From assembly GCA_947074115.1 (NCBI GenBank), contig CAMTOK010000011.1:1-34099 (forward strand): a stretch of DNA of 34,099 nt. Direction: 5' to 3'. Shown here one piece after another: positions 16,044 through 24,667 of this stretch (position 1 is its first letter; each line of letters opens with the position of its first letter). The notes under the pieces are model-generated. The model was not told where the DNA came from. It did no database searches and was given only the letters and a program-made list of their open reading frames with translations. Source of the stretch: an uncultured Erysipelotrichaceae bacterium (GTDB taxonomy: Bacteria; Bacillota_I; Bacilli_A; Erysipelotrichales; Coprobacillaceae). Made by a program: the position numbers and the translations under genes.

Positions 16044-16345
16044 AGTACGAACTGATTATGATCGCAATTATGGCGTTAACAACGTATGTGATAAGGATGA
16101 TCCCACTGACATTCTATAGAAAAGAAATCAAATCTATTTATGTTCAATCTTTTCTTTATTATATTCCCTATGCGGTTCTTGCTTCGCTTACGTTTCCGTA
16201 TATATTATACGCATGTGATTCAATGGTTGCTGCGGGAGTAACGACATTAATACTGATGGTGTTGTCTTACAAAGGGTTGAAATTATTTGAAGTGGCTATG
16301 ATTGGCATTGTTCTTGTCTATATATTACAACTTATCATTTTATAG
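16040..16345 (+). CDS. azlD: Branched-chain amino acid exporter, small subunit AzlD
   Basis: A 101-residue protein with four hydrophobic segments. The N-terminal MIAIMALTTYVIRMIPLTFYRK (about residues 7-28) and LYYIPYAVLASLTFP are the AzlD hallmarks. The ATG at 16040 overlaps the azlC stop by four bases and is preceded by GAAGGGGG; a longer frame opening inside azlC is rejected. It is the obligate partner of AzlC by family knowledge. Confidence 0.9.
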   Translation: MKYELIMIAIMALTTYVIRMIPLTFYRKEIKSIYVQSFLYYIPYAVLASLTFPYILYACDSMVAAGVTTLILMVLSYKGLKLFEVAMIGIVLVYILQLIIL

Positions 16346-16379
16346 TTTTATGGTGTATTTTTATGAGAGGGGAGAAATG

Positions 16380-17585
16380 ATGAACAAACATCATATTGTC
16401 ATTATTTTATGTATTTTAGGAATAGCGAGTATATTCCTTTTTTTTATACAATCAGAACATCAAGTTCTATGTCGAAAGGAAGTTTCTTTTGAGATAGGAC
16501 TGCCTATTGATCTAGATGATATCTTTTTATTTGAACATTTAAGTTATGAACAAAGAGAAATGTTAAAACAAAAAATAACTATAGATTCATCATATACGAG
16601 CCAAGTCGGAACGTCTTTGCTTAAGTTTAATTACGAAGGTTATGTTTATGAGATTACGATTCATATGATAGATACGGTAGCACCAATAATCAATTGTACT
16701 GATATAGCTATTGATACAGAAACTCGCTCTTTTCATATCGATGATTATATAACAATCATCGATGAAAGCTTATGTCAAGTCAGTGTCGATGATAGATCTG
16801 TTCATTATGGCGTTGTTGGTGAATATGCTATTGATATAAAAGCGATAGATGAAGGACGAAATGAAACGACTATTAAATCGACTGTTACTATTAAAGAGAA
16901 GGAAGAACAAGACACTGCTATTCAATCAAGTGATAATCAAACGGATGCATTGACTCAGGATTCTTCTACAACATCTCATGCGACACATGAAGTGTCTTTA
17001 TTACCCAAACAAGATCCTGTTCATCAACAAACTCAATCAACAACACCAACAAATGAACAAAACGCTATAAAAGACGTTGTCTCTTTAACATTATCAAAAT
17101 CGAATGAGCGAATGAAGCTTGGTGAAAAGATACAGGTCATAGCGACGTTGAACGGTCTAAATGATAATGTAATTTGGTCATCATCGAAACAAAGCGTTGC
17201 GAGTGTTGTTGATGGGGTCATCACAGCACGTAGTGTAGGAAGTGCTGTGATCACTGCGCAAGTTGCCGATTTGAAACAAACCTGTCATATCACTGTTGTA
17301 CAAGATGATGTGATATGGGCACTTACGGATGATGATATGATTCAATATGCAAAGGATGTTATAACATCATTAGGGTTTGAATGGGCACAAGAGATGACAA
17401 AGGATTCAAGTGGGTGGTCAACGCCTTATATCGTTAAGTACACAGATCGTGCTGATGACATTAAACAAGCGATTCAGGATGATATTCTCGCAAAAGCAAA
17501 ACGTTTAGATCAAAATCAAGGTGGTATGAAATTGCTTATTGAAAATGAAGGACAAGAGAAAAAACGACTTTATATATTGTATTAA
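16380..17585 (+). CDS. Membrane-anchored protein with Ig-like (DUF5011-type and Big_2) domains
   Basis: A 401-residue extracellular protein tethered by an N-terminal membrane helix (about 6-23). Domain order: a region about 35-95, a bacterial Ig-like fold (about 96-170, starting TVAPIINCTD and ending in TVTIKEK), a Ser/Thr/Gln-rich linker (about 172-228), a Big_2 domain (about 230-305; LGEKIQVIATL, VIWSSSKQSVASV, SVGSAVITAQVAD), and a conserved-looking C-terminal domain of about 90 residues (WALTDDDMIQYAKDV...). Proteins of this build sit on the cell surface; the function is unknown. ATG codons lie at 16377 and 16380; the second has the better spacing from GAGGGGAG. It lies 35 bases after azlD and ends on its own terminator before the adhesin. 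Confidence 0.75.
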   Translation: MNKHHIVIILCILGIASIFLFFIQSEHQVLCRKEVSFEIGLPIDLDDIFLFEHLSYEQREMLKQKITIDSSYTSQVGTSLLKFNYEGYVYEITIHMIDTVAPIINCTDIAIDTETRSFHIDDYITIIDESLCQVSVDDRSVHYGVVGEYAIDIKAIDEGRNETTIKSTVTIKEKEEQDTAIQSSDNQTDALTQDSSTTSHATHEVSLLPKQDPVHQQTQSTTPTNEQNAIKDVVSLTLSKSNERMKLGEKIQVIATLNGLNDNVIWSSSKQSVASVVDGVITARSVGSAVITAQVADLKQTCHITVVQDDVIWALTDDDMIQYAKDVITSLGFEWAQEMTKDSSGWSTPYIVKYTDRADDIKQAIQDDILAKAKRLDQNQGGMKLLIENEGQEKKRLYILY

Positions 17586-17611
17586 AGAAGGAGAGAGTTC
17601 CTTCTTTTTTT
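17584..17611 (+). terminator. Rho-independent terminator
   Basis: An 8-bp stem AAAGAAGG/CCTTCTTT with an 8-base loop and a long T-run follows the Ig-domain gene. Confidence 0.85.
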
Positions 17612-17639
17612 CATAACTGAAGGGAGGTGGTGTGATGTT

Positions 17640-17711
17640 ATGAAGAAAATTAGATCTCCATGTTATTGTGATCTATCTAAAAATAAATTAGGGAGGGAAA
17701 GAGATGTATAG
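17640..17711 (+). CDS. Possible 23-residue leader peptide overlapping the adhesin start
   Basis: The ATG at 17640 follows GGGAGGTGG at a distance of about ten bases and opens a 23-codon frame (MKKIRSPCYCDLSKNKLGR...) that ends in TAG at 17709-17711, five bases inside the adhesin gene. It could couple translation of the adhesin. It may equally be chance, because the adhesin has its own GGGAGGG site. Confidence 0.22.
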   Translation: MKKIRSPCYCDLSKNKLGRERDV

Positions 17712-20700
17712 TTTAAGTAAAAACAAATTTTTAACTGGCTTTATAGCAATGAGTATGTTGATTGCCGTGTTCTTTCAATCGATTGTTCCTGCTTCTGCAG
17801 CAACATTAATGACGTTGAATAATGCATCGTTATCATCATATCTAACAAAGGCAGCGTATAGTGATAATGTCAATGCATATCATGCGGGTGGGGGACAAGG
17901 GGTCTTCCGATTAAATGGGTCAAAGTATTCATATTGTATAGAATCGTTCATTGGTCTAAGTGACGATAAAACATATACAAATGATATTCAAGACCTAAAT
18001 ACAATGATGCAAAGAATACAAGAGAGAAATCGAAAATACCGTAGTACTGGAACAAGTGCAGCAGAAAAGCGTGAACTAATATCCTATGTTCTGGCACTCT
18101 CTCCATCAAATGTCGTGAGTGGTAGTGTTGAAGAAAGAATTAAATGGCTTGTTGGGCAGACTTTAATATGGGAAATTACTTCTGAGGAAAGAGATGCGCA
18201 GTTTAATCAATTACCATTAACTATCCAAGGAGCAATGCGTTTTAAAGATACATATGTATTTAATCAAGCTGCACATCAAAAGATATATGATGACTGTTAT
18301 AATGATCTTGTTACTAGAATCCAAAATTATTGGAAAATTCCTTCATTTATGATGAGACAACAAAGTCTTGCCAAAACAGTTGAATTAGATCAATACGATG
18401 AAAAAACAGGAGAATACTATACAACATTAACTGATACGTCAGGCGTATTATCTTATTTTGACATCTATTCTACTGAAGGAACAACATCGATTAATGGGAA
18501 TGATTTAACAATTAAAACAAAATCCACTTCAAGTCTTTCCTTAACAGCGATCAGTGAAGTTGAAAAGGGGACGACACCAATCTTTTGGGGAGATACAGAA
18601 GGCAAACAGGCAATGGTGACATCAGGAGATTTTGAAGATCCTAAACCTAGAGGCTATTTAAATGCTGTTGTCTCAATTGGTCATCTGAATATTATTAAAA
18701 AGGATAATAAGGGAAATCTCGTTGAATCAACATCGTTTAAGATTTCAAGACATGCAGATATGTCAGAGTCAATTGGAACTTATACGACTGATCATCAAGG
18801 ATCAATCACTATTCAAAACTTACCTGTCGGGACTTATTATATTCAAGAAGTATCAGTACCAAGTCATTTGACTCTTGATTCACAAATTAAAAGTACTCAA
18901 GTGTTGGCAGGTAAGAAAACAACGTATGAAGCAACTAACAATTGGAAACAAAGTTATATTCAAGTTACAAAGAAAGATGCAAAAACAAATCAAACGGTTT
19001 TACAGTCTGGTGTTCAATTTGAAATTGTCCAAAATAATAAAGTCATTGAAACGATTTCAACAAATAAAGATGGGATAGCGACATCTCATTTACTTGATTA
19101 TGGAACCTATCAAGTCAGAGAAAAATTAGCACCATCAAATTATCAATTGATCACAACATCACAGACACAAATCATTGATCAGCACAATCAAGTTTATCAT
19201 TTAACTTTTTATAATGAACCAATTGTAGGGTCTATAGTTTTAACGAAAGCTGATTCGATTAATAAAACGAATAGTCCACAAGGAGATGCAAGTCTAGTCG
19301 GTGCTAAATACGCTTTAATCGCTAAAGAAACAATCTATAACCCAGCGACTGGAGAACAACTCTTTGGTGTAAATGAAACAATTTCAATTAAGCAAATAGG
19401 TGAAAGTTCATGGGGTGATGAAGGGGTGAAAGAAACAAATGGGTCCTCTCAAATAACCTGGAATCAATTACCGTTAGGAACTTATGAAATTGTTGAAGTT
19501 GATGCATCGACGGGTTACTTATTAGATAAGAGTCAACATCTTATAACACTTTCTACAACAGACCAAAGTGTAACAAAAGTCGCTAAGAATATAACAGTTT
19601 ATGAAGATGTTATTCAAGGACGTATACAAATCGTAAAGTCAGCACACACAGGAGATAACGGTCTTGTAAAAGGGCTAGGTGGTGTTGAATTTACAGTGAA
19701 GCTTCATAGTGATGTTTTAAAAAATGGTTGGGACAATGCGCAAGTCTTTGATACCCTTATAACAGGAGAAGATGGTGTCGCAGTCACTCAAAACTTACCT
19801 TATGGAACATATTTGATTAAAGAATCAAAAACACCAGAAGGTTATTCTGTTTCTGAAGATTTCTTAGTGAATATAAGTGAAAACAACCAAACGTACACGC
19901 GTATAGTGAATAATATTCCATTTCGCTCATGGTTAAAACTTGTGAAAGTCAATGAGAACAATGAGGAAGTGATCTTATCTCATGCAACATTTAAGCTTAT
20001 TGACCAAAATAAAGAATATGTGAAACAAAAGGTTGGAGATTCTTATGTAGAATCATTTACAACAAATAATGAAGGAATCGTTGTTTTACCACAAATGCTT
20101 GAAAAAGGTATTTATTCTATCGTTGAAATTCAAACGCCTGAAGGATTTTTAGTAGGGGATCAAACTGAAATCATGATTTTTGATGCGAATAGTTTAATAA
20201 CCTATGATCAAGACGGTGATGCAATGATAACGATTAAAATTGTCAATGAAAGACCAACTGGAAGTATACTTTTAACTAAACGATTTGAAGGTAATGTCAA
20301 TCAGGGAATTTCTAAAGCAATATTTGAACTTATTGCTAAAAACCAAATCATTGACCCAACTCAAGGGACTGTTTTATATTATGAAGGTGAAACGGTAGGA
20401 ATCTATACAACGGATGAATATGGTCAAATTATTATTGAAGGTTTACCATTAGGCACGCTAGGAGCAACTTATGAACTGGTTGAGATTGAAACGATGCCTG
20501 GGTATGTTTTATATGATGAACCACTTATTTTTGAATTTGTTATAACTGATCAAATTCAACGTGTTTATCAATTGAATCAAGAATTGACAAATAAACAATC
20601 AACATTACTGATTTCAAAATGTGATGGTGTCACTTCTGAATTTCTTGAAGGTGCAACATTACAATTATTAAATAGCCAAGGAGATGTTATCGATGAATGG

Positions 20701-21555
20701 ATTTCAACAATGGAGCCACATCTTGTTTTGGGACTTGTCTTTGGTGAAAGTTATACATTAAGAGAAATACAAGCACCTGAGGGTTATATTAAAACATCTG
20801 ACAGAGTCTTTGTTTATGAATCAAATGAACAAGTTGAAACGCTTTATAATATGTCACTAGCTGTTTTTAAACAGGATAAAAATTCAAATGAAGTCTTATC
20901 TGGTGCGCATCTTCAAATCATAGATCAAGATGGTCAAGTGATAGACGAATGGGTGAGTCAATCAACAGCACATCGCGTAAGTGGTTTGATAGAAGGTCAA
21001 ACGTATACTTTAAAAGAATTAAGTGCGCCTTATGGTTATGATCTAGGGAAAGATATGATATTTGAATTGAATCAAATCAATGATCAGCAAACTCTTATCT
21101 TTTACAATGATTTACTACAAACAAATATCTTAGTGAATAAATTGGACAGAATGACGAGTGAAGTCGTTGATAGTCGTGAGCTTGTTATGGGGATATATAG
21201 TGACAAAGAGTGTACAAATCTTATTGCACTGAGTGCTTATAATCCTTCATACCAAATGATTGAATTTCCAGCACTACCATATGGTGAATACTATTTAAAA
21301 GAAATAACAGCACCAGAAGGTTACGAGCTTAGTGATGAGGTGTTAAAGATAGAACTTAATCATTTAACTGACGGTGTTGGTGATTACACAATTGTTGATT
21401 ATTATAATGACGCAATTATAATAACGTTAGGCGAAGAAGATGATGAAACACCTGTTAAAACGGGTGACAAACAAGTATTATTAACGTATTTAGGTTTATC
21501 AACAATCAGTGTATTTATGGCATTATATTTATGCAAAAAAAAGGAAAGTGAATAA
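17704..21555 (+). CDS. Surface adhesin: thioester domain, nine SpaA-type repeats, sortase-like tail
   Basis: A 1283-residue cell-wall protein. A signal peptide ends near ASA (30-32). Residues about 34-215 form a thioester (TQXA) domain: YCIE with Cys78 and GQTLIW with Gln152 are the expected partners of the internal Cys-Gln thioester, used by such proteins to bond covalently to host surfaces. A linker domain follows to about 325. Then come nine prealbumin-like SpaA/Cna-B repeats starting near residues 326, 417, 509, 638, 741, 852, 966, 1052 and 1138. Most carry a Lys near the first strand and a Glu in E(x)2-3PEGY-type motifs, able to form isopeptide bonds. The tail has TPVKTGD (1249-1255), a hydrophobic helix and KKKESE, a sorting signal that departs from LPXTG. 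GGGAGGG precedes the ATG. No sortase gene is in the window. Confidence 0.92.
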   Translation: MYSLSKNKFLTGFIAMSMLIAVFFQSIVPASAATLMTLNNASLSSYLTKAAYSDNVNAYHAGGGQGVFRLNGSKYSYCIESFIGLSDDKTYTNDIQDLNTMMQRIQERNRKYRSTGTSAAEKRELISYVLALSPSNVVSGSVEERIKWLVGQTLIWEITSEERDAQFNQLPLTIQGAMRFKDTYVFNQAAHQKIYDDCYNDLVTRIQNYWKIPSFMMRQQSLAKTVELDQYDEKTGEYYTTLTDTSGVLSYFDIYSTEGTTSINGNDLTIKTKSTSSLSLTAISEVEKGTTPIFWGDTEGKQAMVTSGDFEDPKPRGYLNAVVSIGHLNIIKKDNKGNLVESTSFKISRHADMSESIGTYTTDHQGSITIQNLPVGTYYIQEVSVPSHLTLDSQIKSTQVLAGKKTTYEATNNWKQSYIQVTKKDAKTNQTVLQSGVQFEIVQNNKVIETISTNKDGIATSHLLDYGTYQVREKLAPSNYQLITTSQTQIIDQHNQVYHLTFYNEPIVGSIVLTKADSINKTNSPQGDASLVGAKYALIAKETIYNPATGEQLFGVNETISIKQIGESSWGDEGVKETNGSSQITWNQLPLGTYEIVEVDASTGYLLDKSQHLITLSTTDQSVTKVAKNITVYEDVIQGRIQIVKSAHTGDNGLVKGLGGVEFTVKLHSDVLKNGWDNAQVFDTLITGEDGVAVTQNLPYGTYLIKESKTPEGYSVSEDFLVNISENNQTYTRIVNNIPFRSWLKLVKVNENNEEVILSHATFKLIDQNKEYVKQKVGDSYVESFTTNNEGIVVLPQMLEKGIYSIVEIQTPEGFLVGDQTEIMIFDANSLITYDQDGDAMITIKIVNERPTGSILLTKRFEGNVNQGISKAIFELIAKNQIIDPTQGTVLYYEGETVGIYTTDEYGQIIIEGLPLGTLGATYELVEIETMPGYVLYDEPLIFEFVITDQIQRVYQLNQELTNKQSTLLISKCDGVTSEFLEGATLQLLNSQGDVIDEWISTMEPHLVLGLVFGESYTLREIQAPEGYIKTSDRVFVYESNEQVETLYNMSLAVFKQDKNSNEVLSGAHLQIIDQDGQVIDEWVSQSTAHRVSGLIEGQTYTLKELSAPYGYDLGKDMIFELNQINDQQTLIFYNDLLQTNILVNKLDRMTSEVVDSRELVMGIYSDKECTNLIALSAYNPSYQMIEFPALPYGEYYLKEITAPEGYELSDEVLKIELNHLTDGVGDYTIVDYYNDAIIITLGEEDDETPVKTGDKQVLLTYLGLSTISVFMALYLCKKKESE

Positions 21556-21570
21556 TTCACTTTCCTTTAT
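21533..21570. terminator. Bidirectional terminator between the adhesin and ackA
   Basis: A 14-bp inverted repeat AAAGGAAAGTGAAT/ATTCACTTTCCTTT at 21540-21568 overlaps both stop codons. The A-run before it gives a strong U-tail on the minus strand; the plus-strand U-tail is poorer. Confidence 0.85.
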
Positions 21571-22757
21571 AAGTTTAATAATCGTTTTGTGTCTCTAGCA
21601 ATGACTAATTCTTCATTTGTTGGAATAACATACACTTTGATTTTAGATTCAGGTTTTGTAATTAAACGTTCACCCTCACCATTTTCATTAGCGTCATCAT
21701 CAATCACGATTCCTAAAGCTTCACTAACTAATCCGATAATTTCTTTTCTTGCATAAGCAGAGTTTTCGCCGATCCCTGCAGTAAATGCTATGGCATCACA
21801 CCCACCTAAAGCGATGAAGTAACGACCAATATAAGCGATAATACGTCTAAAGTAAATATCGATTGCTAATTGAGCTCTTTCATGTCCCGCTTGAGCCGCT
21901 TCAATAACATCTCTAAAGTCACTTGATACACCAGAAACACCAAGTAGTCCAGATTCTTTATTTAACATAGAGATAACATCTTTTATATCCATACCAATCT
22001 CTTCGATTAGGTAATCAATGATAGATGGATCTAAGTCACCACTTCTCGTTCCCATGACAATACCAGCTAATGGTGTGAATCCCATAGATGTATTGATTGA
22101 TTTACCGTTTTTCACTGCTGTTAAACTTCCGCCAGCACCTAAATGTGCAACGATCACTCTTGATTCTTCAGGGTTACCTAGTTTTTCAATAACTCTATGA
22201 GAAACATAATAGTGAGATGTTCCATGAGCACCATATTTTCTAATTTTATAATCTGTATAGAATTTATATGGAATTGGATAGATATAACATCTAGGTTCTA
22301 ACGTTTGGTGGAATGCTGTATCAAACACAGCAACTGCACCAGCAGATGGAATTGCTTCTTTAAACGCATAATAACCAGTTAAGTGAGCTGGGTTATGTAG
22401 CGGAGCTAAAGATTTTAATTCTTCAATTTTAGAAACAACATCATCATTAATGATTGCTGATTCATTAAAATAAGCACCACCTTGAACAACACGGTGCCCC
22501 ACACCTTTAATTTCATCTAATGATGAAACGATATTATGTTCAATTAAAGTGTTTAATAAAAGTTGAACCGCTTCCTTATGAGTAGGAATAGGTAATTTCT
22601 TTTGGATTTTTTCCCCATTATATTTAACTGTGAAGATTGATTCATCTAAACCGATTCTTTCAATCACTCCCGATGTAATAACTGATTCATCATCCATTTC
22701 AAATAACTGAAATTTTAAGGATGAACTACCTGCATTAACTGCAATAATTTTAGACAT
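21567..22757 (-). CDS. ackA: Acetate kinase
   Basis: A 396-residue enzyme that makes ATP from acetyl phosphate and ADP, releasing acetate, the main energy step of acetate fermentation. Family signatures are intact: VNAGSSSLKF at 7-16, GHRVVQGG near 87-94, VAVFDTAFHQT near 143-153, YGAHGTSHYYV near 173-183 and TAGIGENS near 324-331. The length is that of typical AckA. AGGAGG lies seven bases before the ATG. It is a single gene without pta beside it. TATAAT-like elements lie upstream on the minus strand but without a clear -35. No Rex operator was seen, although rex is encoded 4 kb away. Confidence 0.97.
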   Translation of the reverse strand: MSKIIAVNAGSSSLKFQLFEMDDESVITSGVIERIGLDESIFTVKYNGEKIQKKLPIPTHKEAVQLLLNTLIEHNIVSSLDEIKGVGHRVVQGGAYFNESAIINDDVVSKIEELKSLAPLHNPAHLTGYYAFKEAIPSAGAVAVFDTAFHQTLEPRCYIYPIPYKFYTDYKIRKYGAHGTSHYYVSHRVIEKLGNPEESRVIVAHLGAGGSLTAVKNGKSINTSMGFTPLAGIVMGTRSGDLDPSIIDYLIEEIGMDIKDVISMLNKESGLLGVSGVSSDFRDVIEAAQAGHERAQLAIDIYFRRIIAYIGRYFIALGGCDAIAFTAGIGENSAYARKEIIGLVSEALGIVIDDDANENGEGERLITKPESKIKVYVIPTNEELVIARDTKRLLNL

Positions 22758-22869
22758 AAATGATCCTCCTTATATAAAAGTTATTATAGCATTAAATATA
22801 AAAAAAACTAGCGAAATGTATTATATAATTATATATTCATCGTTATCTTATACAAAAAATGATTTTTTC

Positions 22870-22898
22870 TTGTAAAAACAAAATATACCAATTATAAT
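22870..22898 (+). promoter_or_regulatory. Promoter of the thiT riboswitch mRNA
   Basis: TTGTAA at 22870-22875 and TATAAT at 22893-22898 with a 17-base spacer, ending a few bases before the TPP aptamer. Confidence 0.75.
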
Positions 22899-22903
22899 GT
22901 ATT

Positions 22904-22990
22904 CGAGCCAGGGGTGCGTCATGCTGAGAAAGGTTTACCTTATCCCTTATCATCTGAACTGGATAATGCCAGCGTAGAGAGTGCAAATAG
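22904..22990 (+). promoter_or_regulatory. TPP (THI element) riboswitch
   Basis: The conserved blocks GGGGTGC (22911-22917), GCTGAGA (22923-22929), CTGAACTGGATAATGCCAGC and GTAGAGA are in the right order for a thiamine pyrophosphate aptamer. The following hairpin (22999-23029) is the expression platform. TPP binding would favour termination and shut off thiT. Confidence 0.95.
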
Positions 22991-22998
22991 ACCGTTTT

Positions 22999-23029
22999 GC
23001 TTTCTTTACATACAAAGAAAGCTTTTTTA
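22999..23029 (+). terminator. Regulatory terminator of the TPP riboswitch
   Basis: GCTTTCTTT/AAAGAAAGC, a 9-bp stem with a 6-base loop and six T, lies between the aptamer and thiT. Confidence 0.88.
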
Positions 23030-23063
23030 TTTGTTGGCTCCAATATTAAGAAGGAGAAGAAAC

Positions 23064-23603
23064 ATGAAAAATTCAAAGAGTGTAAAAGCAATTGCTTTTA
23101 TCGCAATGTTTGCAGCATTGCACATCATTTTAGAAATCGCATTTGATTTCTTACCATCTCAACCACAGGGTGGAAACATTTCATTATCATTATTACCAAT
23201 TTTATTAGCAAGTTACCTCATTGGTGTAAAAGAAGGATTGTGTGTTGGTTTAATTTCAACATTACTTCAATTTGTATTAGGTTTAGCTAAATTTTATGGA
23301 CCTTGGTCTGTTGTTTTAGATTATTTAATACCTATTACTATTGTAGGGGCAGCAGCTTTCTTTAAAAATATAAAAATGGGACAATATACACTTTATACAG
23401 GAATCATTGTTACAATGGTTTTAAAATTCGCTTCACACTTTGCAAGTGGTGCTTGGTTATTTGCTGAATATGCACCAGAAGGGATCAATGTCTATTACTA
23501 TTCATTAACATATAATATTGTTTATTGTTTACCAACTTTAATCATTTGTTATATTGCATTTGTGATTATCTATCCAAGATTAAAGAAATCAATCCGCTTA
23601 TAA
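23064..23603 (+). CDS. thiT: Thiamine ECF transporter S-component ThiT
   Basis: A 179-residue protein with six membrane helices that binds thiamine and works with a shared ECF energizing module encoded elsewhere. LPSQPQGGNISLSLLPILL (about 31-49) is the family loop and helix; KFYGPWSVVLDYLIP (about 79-93) and HFASGAWLFAEYAPEG (about 125-140) supply the aromatic and polar residues that hold thiamine in the Lactococcus protein. The ATG at 23064 follows AGGAG; a longer frame that runs back through the riboswitch is rejected. Control by the TPP riboswitch supports the substrate call. Confidence 0.95.
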   Translation: MKNSKSVKAIAFIAMFAALHIILEIAFDFLPSQPQGGNISLSLLPILLASYLIGVKEGLCVGLISTLLQFVLGLAKFYGPWSVVLDYLIPITIVGAAAFFKNIKMGQYTLYTGIIVTMVLKFASHFASGAWLFAEYAPEGINVYYYSLTYNIVYCLPTLIICYIAFVIIYPRLKKSIRL

Positions 23604-23626
23604 AGACCGTATGGTCTTTTTTATTT
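23602..23626 (+). terminator. Terminator of thiT
   Basis: AAAGACC/GGTCTTT with a GTAT loop and a following T-run overlaps the thiT stop codon. Confidence 0.88.
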
Positions 23627-23654
23627 TGCTTTCAAATGGTATGTGTTGTATAAT
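23626..23654 (+). promoter_or_regulatory. Promoter of the DUF402-tsaE-tsaB-rimI-tsaD-rex operon
   Basis: TTGCTT at 23626-23631 and TATAAT at 23649-23654 are 17 bases apart, just upstream of the first gene. The genes downstream overlap or nearly touch, so one transcript probably covers all six. Confidence 0.65.
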
Positions 23655-23681
23655 AATATGTTGTAGAAAGAGGTACGCAGT

Positions 23682-24215
23682 ATGACGAATGCATTAAAAT
23701 ATAAAGACGTACTTATCCATTGTTATAAACATAATGGAGAAATTCATAGATGTTGGGATAAAGGATTTGTATTAGAAGAAACAGCACAACATTTTATTGT
23801 TGTCAATAATAAGACACTTGTCACAGAATCTGATGGTAGACGATGGTATACACGTGAGCCAGCAGTCTGTTACTTTCCGAAAAATGCATGGTTCAATGTG
23901 ATCTGTATGATTAGAAAAACAGGAGTTCATTATTATGTTAATATAGCATCGCCGACGTTATATGATGGAGAAGCGATCAAATATATTGATTATGATCTAG
24001 ATGTAAAAATCTTTCCAGACTATCAATATAAAGTTTTAGATGAAGAAGAATTTATAAAACATAGCCAAATAATGGGATATCCTAAAGATTTAATGGCAAT
24101 ACTAACACAACAACTAGAAGAAGTTATTCAAATGGCAAATGCAAAACAAGGGCCATTTGAAGAAGGTTTTGCTGAAAAATGGTATCAATTATATCATAAT
24201 GTTATTGGACATTAA
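23682..24215 (+). CDS. DUF402 nucleoside tri-/diphosphate phosphatase (YgaC/Ntdp-like)
   Basis: A 177-residue cytosolic protein of the DUF402/YgaC family, of standard length. Characteristic segments are CYKHNGEIHRCW (about 14-25), EPAVCYFPKNAWFNVICM (about 59-76), and VNIASPTLYDGEAIKYIDYDLDVKIFPD (about 86-113), which carries the metal-binding acidic residues. The Staphylococcus member hydrolyses nucleoside tri- and diphosphates; that activity is carried over by family only. AGAGGT lies before the ATG. It leads the t6A gene cluster, with tsaE eleven bases downstream. Confidence 0.88.
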   Translation: MTNALKYKDVLIHCYKHNGEIHRCWDKGFVLEETAQHFIVVNNKTLVTESDGRRWYTREPAVCYFPKNAWFNVICMIRKTGVHYYVNIASPTLYDGEAIKYIDYDLDVKIFPDYQYKVLDEEEFIKHSQIMGYPKDLMAILTQQLEEVIQMANAKQGPFEEGFAEKWYQLYHNVIGH

Positions 24216-24226
24216 GGAGGTATTTT

Positions 24227-24667
24227 GTGATTTTAAAAACTGAACAAGATCTTATTGATTTTGGAGAACAAATAGGGAAGGCTTTGTTTCCTGGTGCACT
24301 GATCACTTTAAAAGGCGATTTAGGAGCAGGTAAAACAACGTTGACCAAAGGGATAGGTAAAGGATTGGGTGTAACAAAGATTATCAATTCACCAACCTTT
24401 ACAATAATGAAAGAGTATCAGGGTGAAATGATGTTACATCATTTTGATGCATATCGATTAGAAGGCGAAGACTCTGAACTTGGGTTTGAAGAAATATTTG
24501 AGGGTGAAGGGGTCTGTGTTGTTGAATGGCCTCAATATATTGAACATATTTTACCAGAAGAGAGATTGGACTTAGTTATCTATAAATGTATGGATCAAGG
24601 AAGAGAAATCTTATGTACACCTTTTGGAGAAAAATATGTGACTTTAGCTAAGGAGTTAGAACTATGA
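24227..24667 (+). CDS. tsaE: tRNA t6A synthesis ATPase TsaE
   Basis: A 146-residue P-loop protein with Walker A GDLGAGKTT at 30-38, the switch SPTFTIMKEY (about 53-62), HFDAYRLE (about 70-77) and VVEWPQYI (about 101-108), all typical of TsaE. It drives turnover of the TsaB-TsaD complex that puts threonylcarbamoyl on adenosine 37 of ANN-decoding tRNAs. It starts with GTG, eight bases after AGGAGG. Its stop overlaps the tsaB start as ATGA. Confidence 0.95.
   Translation: MILKTEQDLIDFGEQIGKALFPGALITLKGDLGAGKTTLTKGIGKGLGVTKIINSPTFTIMKEYQGEMMLHHFDAYRLEGEDSELGFEEIFEGEGVCVVEWPQYIEHILPEERLDLVIYKCMDQGREILCTPFGEKYVTLAKELEL

Noticed and set aside
18875-19078. Out-of-frame plus-strand ORF inside the adhesin
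   Set aside because: It lies wholly within a repeat-rich coding region in a shifted frame, with no ribosome site.
17704-21555. CRISPR-like or tandem DNA repeats in the adhesin gene
   Set aside because: The repeats are at the protein level (SpaA domains), diverged in DNA, with no constant short repeat and spacer pattern.
22758-22900. Rex operator upstream of ackA
   Set aside because: No TTGTGA-N6-TCACAA-like palindrome could be found; the region is simply AT-rich.
22843-23091. Minus-strand open frame across the thiT leader
   Set aside because: It runs through the TPP riboswitch and its terminator; the RNA structure explains the sequence.
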